From positions 1 to 10,976 of the forward strand of contig JAAYYM010000548.1 of assembly GCA_012515365.1 (NCBI GenBank): a stretch of DNA of 10,976 nt. The letters run 5' to 3'. The notes under the pieces are model-generated. The model worked only from the letters and a program-made list of their open reading frames with translations. It ran no database searches and was not told the DNA's origin. This DNA is from Clostridia bacterium. GTDB lineage: Bacteria; Bacillota_A; Clostridia; Lachnospirales; Lachnospiraceae. The translations under genes and the position numbers were made by a program. Below are positions 1-6,468 of this stretch, piece by piece. Each line of letters starts with the position of its first letter. The stretch's first letter is position 1.

Positions 1-2
1 AA

Positions 3-32
3 AGTAGATACATATCAATATATGTATCTACT
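3..32 (-). terminator. Putative terminator hairpin downstream of pepD
   Basis: A perfect inverted repeat with 13-base arms (3-15 and 20-32) and a 4-base loop lies about 10 bases past the pepD stop codon. On the minus strand the hairpin is followed by at least two T residues before the window ends, so the length of the T-tract cannot be judged. The stem is AT-rich, which makes it a weaker terminator than a GC-rich one. It is placed correctly to end pepD transcription. The other strand has A residues after the stem, so a bidirectional role is unlikely from what is visible. Confidence 0.55.
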
Positions 33-41
33 AAAATATCA

Positions 42-1496
42 TTACTTTAAATTTTCAAGGACTGCCAATAAATATTCCCAAGTCCGTTTTGCTGAAGAAA
101 TAGAAAGACGTTCACTGATCGTATGAATATCTTCAACCTGAGGTCCAAAGGAAACAATATCAGCCTGTGGAATTCGTTTATAAATGGTTCCGCATTCAAG
201 CCCTGCATGTATTCCATTTAGCATAGGATTTCTTCCATAGCATTTCTGGAAGGTTTTAAACATAATGTCTCTTAATTCTGATTTTGGCTGATACTCCCAT
301 GCTGAATAGTCACTATCCTGTACAAAGGAACCGCCTATCGTTTCAGTCAGATATCTGATCTTATCTGTTAATGCATATTTTTCAGAGGACAAAGAGCTTC
401 TGACACTAATAATCAAATGAAAAATATCCTCTCTTAATCTCATAATACCAAGATTGGAAGAGGTTTGAACCAAAGTATCGTTTTCAAAGCTCATCTTTTG
501 GATTCCATCCGGAAGAGTCATTAATAAAAAGATCACTCTTTCCTTTGTTTTTGGGGTTAACACACGTACTTTATCAGTGCCGGCGTCCTCACAATACACA
601 TTGATATTCTTTTCTAATCCACGATATTCTGTCTGAAGAATACCTTCAAACTGTGAAATAAGATCCTCAAACTGATAAGAATCCTTCTCCTTGACCAATA
701 TCTCAGCCTTCGCCTCACGTGGTATGGCATTATCCTGTAAGCCACCCTTTAAATAAATCAAATCATAGGAGATATATTTCCCAATAAAATGTAAGAGTCG
801 GCCCATTAAAATGTTGGCATTACCACGATATTTATTGATATCCATTCCAGAATGTCCACCATGAAGTCCACATAATATGATATTATATCGGCTACCGGTT
901 TTTTCGACAAAACGTACAGGAACCGTGCATCTTGCTCTTAACCCACCGGCGGAACTGGTTAGAAGTTCACCTTCTGTTTCATTATCTACATTAATGATAC
1001 GTCTGCCTGATAATTTTGTGAAATCGAGTTTGGAAATACCAATCATACCAATCTCTTCTCCCACGGTGAGTACTACTTCCAGTTTCGGATGTTGATATTC
1101 AGATGATTCTAAAATTGCAAGAAAATATGCAATGGCAATTCCATCATCTGCGCCAAGTGTTGTTCCCTTAGCATAGACGTAATCATCCATGATACTCAGC
1201 TTTAAAGGGTCGTTATGAAAGTCATGTTTGGCTTCATTCTCCATATTCTTTTCGCAAACCATATCCATATGTCCCTGCAGGATCACTGTTTGCGCATCTT
1301 CATATCCGATTGAGGCATCTTTATAAATGATGACATTTCCAGCTTCATCCTGTACATAGGCAAGACCTTGTTCTTTTGCAAAATTTGCACAATAATCACT
1401 GATTTTCTGAGTATCATCAGAGCCACGTGGGATCTTTGATATCTCCTCGAAATAATAAAACACTCTATTTGGTTCAAGTTCTGATAAAACGGCCAT
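42..1496 (-). CDS. pepD: Aminoacyl-histidine dipeptidase (Xaa-His dipeptidase, peptidase family M20C)
   Basis: A cytosolic, probably zinc-dependent dipeptidase that cleaves dipeptides, classically Xaa-His such as carnosine, to recycle amino acids. The 484 residues match the usual PepD length. Expected di-metal and catalytic motifs are present: GHMDMV (H76, D78), LGADDG (D117), TVGEEIG (E147, E148), NVDNETEG (D171), GLHGGHSG around residues 210-217, HAGLECG with E434, and DIHTISERLS with H458. The inserted lid/dimerisation domain lies between the two halves of the catalytic domain, as in M20 enzymes. The ATG start is supported by AAAGGA about 7 bases upstream on the minus strand. It is transcribed alone, divergent from the ylbJ-like gene across 72 bases, and ends at a possible hairpin terminator. 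No convincing -35/-10 pair was found for it. Family assignment is firm; the exact substrate range is inferred from the family. Confidence 0.95.
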   Translation of the reverse strand: MAVLSELEPNRVFYYFEEISKIPRGSDDTQKISDYCANFAKEQGLAYVQDEAGNVIIYKDASIGYEDAQTVILQGHMDMVCEKNMENEAKHDFHNDPLKLSIMDDYVYAKGTTLGADDGIAIAYFLAILESSEYQHPKLEVVLTVGEEIGMIGISKLDFTKLSGRRIINVDNETEGELLTSSAGGLRARCTVPVRFVEKTGSRYNIILCGLHGGHSGMDINKYRGNANILMGRLLHFIGKYISYDLIYLKGGLQDNAIPREAKAEILVKEKDSYQFEDLISQFEGILQTEYRGLEKNINVYCEDAGTDKVRVLTPKTKERVIFLLMTLPDGIQKMSFENDTLVQTSSNLGIMRLREDIFHLIISVRSSLSSEKYALTDKIRYLTETIGGSFVQDSDYSAWEYQPKSELRDIMFKTFQKCYGRNPMLNGIHAGLECGTIYKRIPQADIVSFGPQVEDIHTISERLSISSAKRTWEYLLAVLENLK

Positions 1497-1527
1497 GATA
1501 GTTTCCTTTCTTTTTAAGACTTGTCAA

Positions 1528-1533
1528 TATAAT
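1528..1533 (+). promoter_or_regulatory. Possible -10 box for the ylbJ-like gene
   Basis: A perfect TATAAT hexamer lies 35 bases before the ATG of the ylbJ-like gene, in the 72-base divergent gap. There is no recognisable -35 at 16-18 bases spacing: the expected place holds pyrimidine-rich sequence that is the complement of the pepD ribosome binding site. AT-rich spacers produce such hexamers by chance. In Bacillus ylbJ belongs to the mother-cell sigma-E regulon; a partial match to a sigma-E -10 (CATAAAAT, 1556-1563) is also present but sits too close to the start codon to be convincing. Confidence 0.25.
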
Positions 1534-1548
1534 GGTATGTAAATCAAT

Positions 1549-1566
1549 TTCATTTCATAAAATGAA
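1549..1566 (+). repeat. Perfect palindrome directly before the ylbJ-like start codon
   Basis: TTCATTT (1549-1555) and AAATGAA (1560-1566) are perfect inverted copies separated by CATA, ending two bases before the ATG at 1569. It occupies the place where a Shine-Dalgarno sequence would be expected, and none is visible there. It could be an operator, an AT-rich RNA hairpin over the start, or a chance product of AT-rich sequence. The repeat itself is seen directly; a role is only inferred. Confidence 0.4.
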
Positions 1567-1568
1567 TC

Positions 1569-2483
1569 ATGAAAAAATTAGTTCAGTCAATGTTTCTTAT
1601 CGTCAGCATCCTCTTATGTATTTTATATCCGAAATTAACGATAAATGGTTCGGTAAAAGGATTGCAATTATGGTTTAACATCCTTCTTCCATCCCTACTG
1701 CCCTATATGATACTGATTAATTTGCTAAAAAGCTGCAATGGCATCGGAGTAATCGGAACTTTTTTGTATCCGGTATTCGGAAGGCTTTTTAAGATCAGCA
1801 GACTTGGATGTTCTACATTAATCATTGGTTTGTTATGTGGCTGTCCAATGGGTGCAAAGCTTCTGTCTGAGTATGTCAAAGAAGATCAAATTAGTATCAA
1901 AGAAGCAGAATTTCTGATTTCAATTTGCAACCAATTAAGTCCTGCTTATCTAAGTGGTTTTTTATTAAGCAATATCTCAGGCAAATATGAACTTGCAATA
2001 TGGAAGTATTTGATACTTATGTATGGACCGGCTTTTTTATTCGGAATCATATTCAGAAATAAGCATACAGATACAACTCTGTTTTCAACTAAAACCATCT
2101 CACAATGCAGTCACAAAACACTAGATGAAATCATTATGGATTCCTGTTATTCAATTACTAAATTAGGTGGATATATCATCATGTTTTCTATAATGGGAAG
2201 CTTTATGGAATATTTCCTAAAAGGAATCCCTCAAGAATTGCTTTGCCTTGGGCTCGGAGTTCTTGAAATAACAAATGGAACCGAAAAGATAGCCGGTTCC
2301 ACTTTACATCCATTATTAAAAAATGTTTTCATGATTTCATTAACAAATCTAAGTGGGATTTCCTGCATTTATCAGACAAAATGTATGATTAGTGAATCAG
2401 GAATCTCGATATCAAAATATGTGATAGGAAGACTGTTTCAATTTTTGGTATCCATTCTCTTCTGCCTGTTTTTACTTTGTTAA
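1569..2483 (+). CDS. ylbJ: YlbJ-like sporulation integral membrane protein (GATE/nucleoside-recognition domain family)
   Basis: A polytopic membrane protein of 304 residues with about eight hydrophobic segments. It matches the YlbJ family by GLQLWFNILLPSLLPY (31-46), the glycine-rich segment GLLCGCPMGAKLLSEYV (87-103), and a second-half block with GGYIIMFSIMGSF (200-212) and GLGVLEITNGT (228-238). Both halves of the inverted GATE repeat are present, so it looks complete although shorter than many YlbJ proteins of around 400 residues. The family is tied to spore formation in Bacillus and resembles transporter cores, but its substrate is not established. The start MKK is followed at once by a hydrophobic helix, typical of a membrane anchor, yet there is no Shine-Dalgarno sequence; an internal ATG at 1590 has none either. 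It is the only plus-strand gene. It sits beside the coaD operon, a neighbourhood I recall as common in Clostridia. Its last 12 bases overlap the convergent coiled-coil gene. Confidence 0.82.
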   Translation: MKKLVQSMFLIVSILLCILYPKLTINGSVKGLQLWFNILLPSLLPYMILINLLKSCNGIGVIGTFLYPVFGRLFKISRLGCSTLIIGLLCGCPMGAKLLSEYVKEDQISIKEAEFLISICNQLSPAYLSGFLLSNISGKYELAIWKYLILMYGPAFLFGIIFRNKHTDTTLFSTKTISQCSHKTLDEIIMDSCYSITKLGGYIIMFSIMGSFMEYFLKGIPQELLCLGLGVLEITNGTEKIAGSTLHPLLKNVFMISLTNLSGISCIYQTKCMISESGISISKYVIGRLFQFLVSILFCLFLLC

Positions 2484-3131
2484 AATATCAAGATTGATAC
2501 CATCAGCTCCGGCTCCGTGCTTAGAAACAGGTCCTAAGGACTCACTGTTAGTAGGAAGTGAACCCACCTCAGACATATCCTTTTCTAATCCTACTTGTGG
2601 ATAAAGTTCTGATCTGTTTGCTTTGATTACAGAATCACACTCTCTTAATTCTGTCAGCAATCCGCCATATTTTGAATCTGCTGTATCAATCGCATGTGTA
2701 ATGATATTTTGTAACTCAGCCAGCATATCATCCATATACTGCATTGCAGAATTCTTCACGTTATTTGCTTCAATGGTTGCTTCATCGATAATCTGCTGAG
2801 CACGCTGCATAGATGCATTTACAACTTCGTTTGCCTGCTCATATGCCTGCTGCATGATCTCATTTTCACTGACCATGCTATTCTTCTGCGCCTGTGCTGA
2901 AGCAATCATCGCATCAGCCTTATCCTGCGCATCTTTTAAAATAGCCTCCTTATTACTGATGATCTTCTGATAACGCTTGATTTCATCAGGTGTGCGCATA
3001 CGCAATTCACGTAACAGTTCATCAATATGTTCCTTTTCAACAAGAATTTTTGTGGTTGACAGAGCCTGGTATTTACATCCTTCGATATACTCTTCGATTT
3101 CTTCAATAATTTGTTCGATCTTACTACCCAT
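2472..3131 (-). CDS. Uncharacterised coiled-coil protein, conserved after coaD in Clostridia ('ATPase' or DivIVA-like in databases)
   Basis: A soluble, charged protein of 219 residues with no signal peptide or membrane segment and no Walker A motif, despite the 'ATPase' name such proteins often receive. Residues 1-45 form an acidic helical segment containing IEEIEEYIEGCKYQ and a short KILVEKEHIDELL region. RTPDEIKRYQKII (46-58) then leads into a long Ala/Gln/Glu-rich heptad region to about residue 170, like DivIVA tails or ATP synthase b subunits. Residues 171-219 are a low-complexity Pro/Ser/Gly tail with a hydrophobic end (GINLDILTK). It is the last gene of the parE-parC-rsmD-coaD operon, 23 bases after coaD, and has a clear AGGAG seven bases before the ATG. 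A scaffolding or cell-pole role is a guess from shape only. Its 3' end overlaps ylbJ. Confidence 0.8.
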   Translation of the reverse strand: MGSKIEQIIEEIEEYIEGCKYQALSTTKILVEKEHIDELLRELRMRTPDEIKRYQKIISNKEAILKDAQDKADAMIASAQAQKNSMVSENEIMQQAYEQANEVVNASMQRAQQIIDEATIEANNVKNSAMQYMDDMLAELQNIITHAIDTADSKYGGLLTELRECDSVIKANRSELYPQVGLEKDMSEVGSLPTNSESLGPVSKHGAGADGINLDILTK

Positions 3132-3154
3132 ATGAATTCTCCTTATATTCTATA

Positions 3155-3643
3155 TCACGATTCCTGTCTTTTGTATTTTTCATATAATAAGTCAGCAACG
3201 TATGGAGGTACAAATTCTTTAATATCACCGCCAAATGCAGCGACCTGTTTGACTGTATGGGAACTTAAATATGCATATTCCAAGCCAGTTGTAAGAAAAA
3301 CGGTATCCAGGCCGTTAAACAGTTTTTTGTTCGTCTGAGCCATTTGAAGCTCATAATCAAAGTCCGTAATAGCACGAAGACCACGAATTATGACAGATGA
3401 ATTATTCTGTTTTGCATAGTCTACTAAGAGCCCTTCAAATGAATCAATATGAATATTCTTAATGTCCTTGGTAACTTCCGTTAATATAGTAACACGTTCC
3501 TCAACAGAAAACAATGGAGACTTTTCCTTATTATTCAAAACGCTGACTGTTAAATCATCGAAGATTTTTGCTGCTCTTATTATGATATCCAGATGCCCAT
3601 ATGTGACAGGATCAAAACTTCCGGGATAAAATGCTTTATTCAT
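3155..3643 (-). CDS. coaD: Phosphopantetheine adenylyltransferase
   Basis: Catalyses the fourth step of coenzyme A synthesis: ATP plus 4'-phosphopantetheine gives dephospho-CoA and pyrophosphate. It is a cytosolic nucleotidyltransferase, usually hexameric. The 162 residues are the normal length. [15 protein letters not shown] (6-20) carries the TxGH nucleotidyltransferase signature with H17. [17 protein letters not shown] (87-103) and [16 protein letters not shown] (126-141) correspond to the substrate and ATP-binding blocks; the usual SSxxVKE reads SSHTVKQ, so the Glu is Gln here, a mild variation. The ATG start has AGGAG eight bases upstream and lies within the end of rsmD, overlapping by 8 bases, so translation is likely coupled. 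rsmD-coaD is a widely conserved pair. The assignment is very secure. Confidence 0.97.
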   Translation of the reverse strand: MNKAFYPGSFDPVTYGHLDIIIRAAKIFDDLTVSVLNNKEKSPLFSVEERVTILTEVTKDIKNIHIDSFEGLLVDYAKQNNSSVIIRGLRAITDFDYELQMAQTNKKLFNGLDTVFLTTGLEYAYLSSHTVKQVAAFGGDIKEFVPPYVADLLYEKYKRQES

Positions 3644-4199
3644 TTGTACACTCCTTAGTCATAAATATATGTTGATTTGTTTTATATATTTTCTCTTTTA
3701 TTATATTAAAACCAAGCTGATCCAAATCAGAAAAATCTGTATCATTAGATGCTTCCACAACGATCAGAGTGTCTTCATGAAGCAGATCTGATGATTGTAA
3801 ATACTTAAGTACTTCAAACTCCATACCTTTATTAAAAGGTGGGTCCATAAAGATGATATCAAACGCTCCTTTTCCTTCTAGATGTCGGAGCGCCATTAAT
3901 GTATCCATACGCATGACGTTTGACTGGCTGTCAAATTTACAATGACTAATATTATCTTCAATAATTTTAACAGCTTCCGGAGATTTTTCCACAAAGTAAG
4001 CTTCCTTAGCACCTCTGCTGATTGCTTCGATTCCAATGGCACCGCTTCCACTGTATAAATCTAAAAATCTGGATTGTGAAATCCACGGCATTAACACATT
4101 AAATAAAGTCTCCTTTGTCCGATCATAGGTCGGTCTGGTATCAGTCCCAATCGGGGCTTTTAGTTTTAGACTTCTGGCTGTTCCGGCGATTACTCTCAT
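3636..4199 (-). CDS. rsmD: 16S rRNA (guanine(966)-N(2))-methyltransferase
   Basis: An S-adenosylmethionine-dependent enzyme that methylates N2 of G966 (E. coli numbering) in 16S rRNA during 30S assembly. At 187 residues it is full length. The N-terminus [16 protein letters not shown] followed by [14 protein letters not shown] (21-34) is typical of the family. Motif I is [20 protein letters not shown] (45-64), the acidic ribose-binding residue is probably E71 in VEKSPEA, and the catalytic motif IV is DPPF (119-122). Its ATG overlaps the parC stop as ATGA, a classic coupling arrangement. An AAGGAG lies 13 bases before the start and a weaker AAGGT six bases before; both fall inside the last codons of parC. 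The end overlaps coaD by 8 bases. No anomalies seen. Confidence 0.95.
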   Translation of the reverse strand: MRVIAGTARSLKLKAPIGTDTRPTYDRTKETLFNVLMPWISQSRFLDLYSGSGAIGIEAISRGAKEAYFVEKSPEAVKIIEDNISHCKFDSQSNVMRMDTLMALRHLEGKGAFDIIFMDPPFNKGMEFEVLKYLQSSDLLHEDTLIVVEASNDTDFSDLDQLGFNIIKEKIYKTNQHIFMTKECTNE

Positions 4200-6451
4200 A
4201 GTCTTACCTTGACTCCTTTCGAATCACGTTTGCACAGCTTGATCTTACTAAGTTCAAGCTTTTTGGTCTTATACTGAATGGTATGGTCAGCACCCTGTTC
4301 GAGATAATAAATCTGCTCAATAAAGTCATCAGGATCCAGCTTCATACCTCTGACACCGATTGCATTTTTCTTCTTTTCCGGTATTTCATCAGGGATGATT
4401 CTTAAGAAAATACCGGCATTTGACTGAAAAACCATATATTTTTGCTCGTTAAGAGGTTCAATACTTACCAGATAATCCTGTTCCTGCAGATTGGTGGAAG
4501 CCACGGTCCTTTTAGCAACATCAAATTCAATACCGGGTACAACCTTTGACATGGATTTTGAAGTAACAAACAATAATCTTTGACTGATCAGATCATCCAG
4601 TGAACTGATATAGAGAATCTGTTCATCACTACTATTGTAATTGCTGATATTATCCAATGGAATTCCTTTATCCTTAAGACGTTTATTTGGCACATCCATA
4701 ACTTTAATCGTATGCAAGAGTCCTTTGTCTGTAAAAATACTGATTTTCCCTGTATTCATGCAGGAAACCACATATTTATTTTCAGCATCAGCGACTTCCT
4801 TATTTCGTTCATAAGTAGGAACATCTATTGTCTTCGCATATCCAAATCGATCCATCAAAAAAACAATCGGCATTTCCGGCATCCTCTTCTCTTCAAAAAC
4901 AACATCCTCACAATTGTCAATGACAGTCTTTCTTTCAGATGAAAACTCTTTTTTATATCCATCAAGTGCTGCTATGATAACCTTGTCCATTGCTTTTTTA
5001 TTGGAAAGGATATCCTTATAATGTTCAATATTCTTAAGAGTAGTATCATGCTCTTTCATTAAGGCTTCTAATTCAAGACCAATTAGTTTATAAAGACGCA
5101 TTTCCAGAATTGCGGTTGCCTGTCTTTCAGTAAAACGCAGATTTGTAGCCATTTTGGCCGAAATTCTCGACTTAAATTTAATCGGTTCAGTAACACCGTT
5201 TGTAAGGCATTCTTTTGCATCCTTAATGTTTTTGGCGCCACGCAGGATTTCAATGATCAGATCTATGACATCGCAGGCTTTGATCAGTCCCTCCTGTATT
5301 TCTTTCTTGTCAAGCTCTTTTGCAAGTAAGGTTTTATATTTTCTTGTTGCAATTTCATATTGAAACAAAACATGATGCTTGATGATACTTTTAATTCCAA
5401 GCACTTCCGGGCGGCCATTTGCTACTGCAAGCATATTAACCCCAAAAGTGTCTTCAAGTCTAGTCTTTTTATACAATAAATTTTTCAGGTTTTCGACATC
5501 TGTATCCTTTTTTAACTCGAGAACGATACGAATTCCCTCTTTTGAAGACTGATTTGAAATATCAATGATATCATTGGTTTTCTTTGCATTGATCAGAGAA
5601 CAGATATCAAGTAAAAATTTGCCGATATTTGCACCGACCATTGGATAAGGAATTTCAGTTATAACAAGTTTTTTCTTTCCTGCTTTTCCATTCTCAATTT
5701 CTACTTTTCCACGGACTTTAATCTTTCCGACTCCGGTTTCATAAATAGAAAGAAGTTCATCTTTATTGGTAACAATTCCACCTGTTGGGAAGTCCGGACC
5801 CTTCACATATTCCATGAGACCTTCTGTTGTAATATCCGGATTCTTGATATATGCTTTTTCTGCGTCTATAACCTCAGAAACATTATGAGGCGGTATACTG
5901 GTAGCCATTCCGACTGCAATACCTTCAGCTCCGTTGATCAGAAGATTTGGTATTTTGGCAGGTAACACAACAGGCTCACGCTCTGTCTCATCAAAATTAG
6001 GCATAAAATCTACCACATCTTTATCAAGATCAGCCAGATAAGCTTCCTGCGTAACTTTTTGGAGACGTGCTTCTGTATAACGCATAGCGGCAGCACCGTC
6101 ACCTTCTATGGAACCGAAATTACCATGCCCATCCACTAATGGAAGTCCTTTTTTGAAATCCTGTGACATAACAACTAAAGATTCATAAATCGAACTGTCA
6201 CCATGCGGATGATACTTACCCATTGTATCCCCTACAATACGTGCACATTTTCTGTATGGTTTGTCATATTTGATGCCTAATTCATGCATATCATATAACG
6301 TTCTTCTTTGAACAGGTTTTAATCCATCCCGTACATCAGGAAGGGCTCTGGCAATGATGACACTCATTGCATAATCGATATATGATTTCTGCATTACATC
6401 AGAAAATTCTGTCTTTATGATTGTTTCATCATGAAGTATGTTTGAAGCCAT
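4196..6451 (-). CDS. parC: Type IIA topoisomerase subunit A, probably topoisomerase IV ParC
   Basis: The DNA breakage-reunion subunit of a type IIA topoisomerase, pairing with the B subunit encoded just upstream. Topo IV unlinks daughter chromosomes and relaxes supercoils. Visible features: the winged-helix quinolone-resistance region [14 protein letters not shown] (78-91), the catalytic tyrosine Y125 in [10 protein letters not shown], the tower and coiled-coil regions (about 160-500) with [24 protein letters not shown] (167-190), and a C-terminal beta-pinwheel (about 525-740). The place where gyrase carries the QRRGGKG-type GyrA box (about 540-560) lacks it, and length (751) is close to E. 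coli ParC, so topo IV is favoured over gyrase. Residues at quinolone-relevant positions are S86 and E90, the sensitive type. The start codon follows a run of G (GAGGGGG), 17 bases after parE. It ends in an ATGA overlap with rsmD. Confidence 0.88.
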   Translation of the reverse strand: MASNILHDETIIKTEFSDVMQKSYIDYAMSVIIARALPDVRDGLKPVQRRTLYDMHELGIKYDKPYRKCARIVGDTMGKYHPHGDSSIYESLVVMSQDFKKGLPLVDGHGNFGSIEGDGAAAMRYTEARLQKVTQEAYLADLDKDVVDFMPNFDETEREPVVLPAKIPNLLINGAEGIAVGMATSIPPHNVSEVIDAEKAYIKNPDITTEGLMEYVKGPDFPTGGIVTNKDELLSIYETGVGKIKVRGKVEIENGKAGKKKLVITEIPYPMVGANIGKFLLDICSLINAKKTNDIIDISNQSSKEGIRIVLELKKDTDVENLKNLLYKKTRLEDTFGVNMLAVANGRPEVLGIKSIIKHHVLFQYEIATRKYKTLLAKELDKKEIQEGLIKACDVIDLIIEILRGAKNIKDAKECLTNGVTEPIKFKSRISAKMATNLRFTERQATAILEMRLYKLIGLELEALMKEHDTTLKNIEHYKDILSNKKAMDKVIIAALDGYKKEFSSERKTVIDNCEDVVFEEKRMPEMPIVFLMDRFGYAKTIDVPTYERNKEVADAENKYVVSCMNTGKISIFTDKGLLHTIKVMDVPNKRLKDKGIPLDNISNYNSSDEQILYISSLDDLISQRLLFVTSKSMSKVVPGIEFDVAKRTVASTNLQEQDYLVSIEPLNEQKYMVFQSNAGIFLRIIPDEIPEKKKNAIGVRGMKLDPDDFIEQIYYLEQGADHTIQYKTKKLELSKIKLCKRDSKGVKVRL

Positions 6452-6456
6452 TTCAT

Positions 6457-6463
6457 TTCCCCC
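6457..6463 (-). promoter_or_regulatory. Unusual G-rich ribosome binding site of parC
   Basis: Between the parE stop and the parC start (17 bases) the only candidate Shine-Dalgarno sequence on the minus strand is AGGGGGA, about five bases from the ATG. It shares only part of the AGGAGG consensus, unlike the AGGAG seen before coaD and the coiled-coil gene. Coupling to parE translation may compensate. Position and sequence are seen directly; lower strength is inferred. Confidence 0.5.
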
Positions 6464-6468
6464 TCATT

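Noticed and set aside
877..1095. A 72-codon plus-strand frame inside pepD
   Set aside because: It is antisense to conserved pepD motifs without a translation signal.
1556..1563. CATAAAAT as a sigma-E -10 element for ylbJ
   Set aside because: Transcription would start at about the ATG itself, and no sigma-E-like -35 is at the right distance.
2486..2499. Inverted repeat TATCAA/TTGATA at the ylbJ and coiled-coil gene junction as a terminator
   Set aside because: The arms are only six AT-rich bases with a two-base loop and no T-tract follows on either strand.
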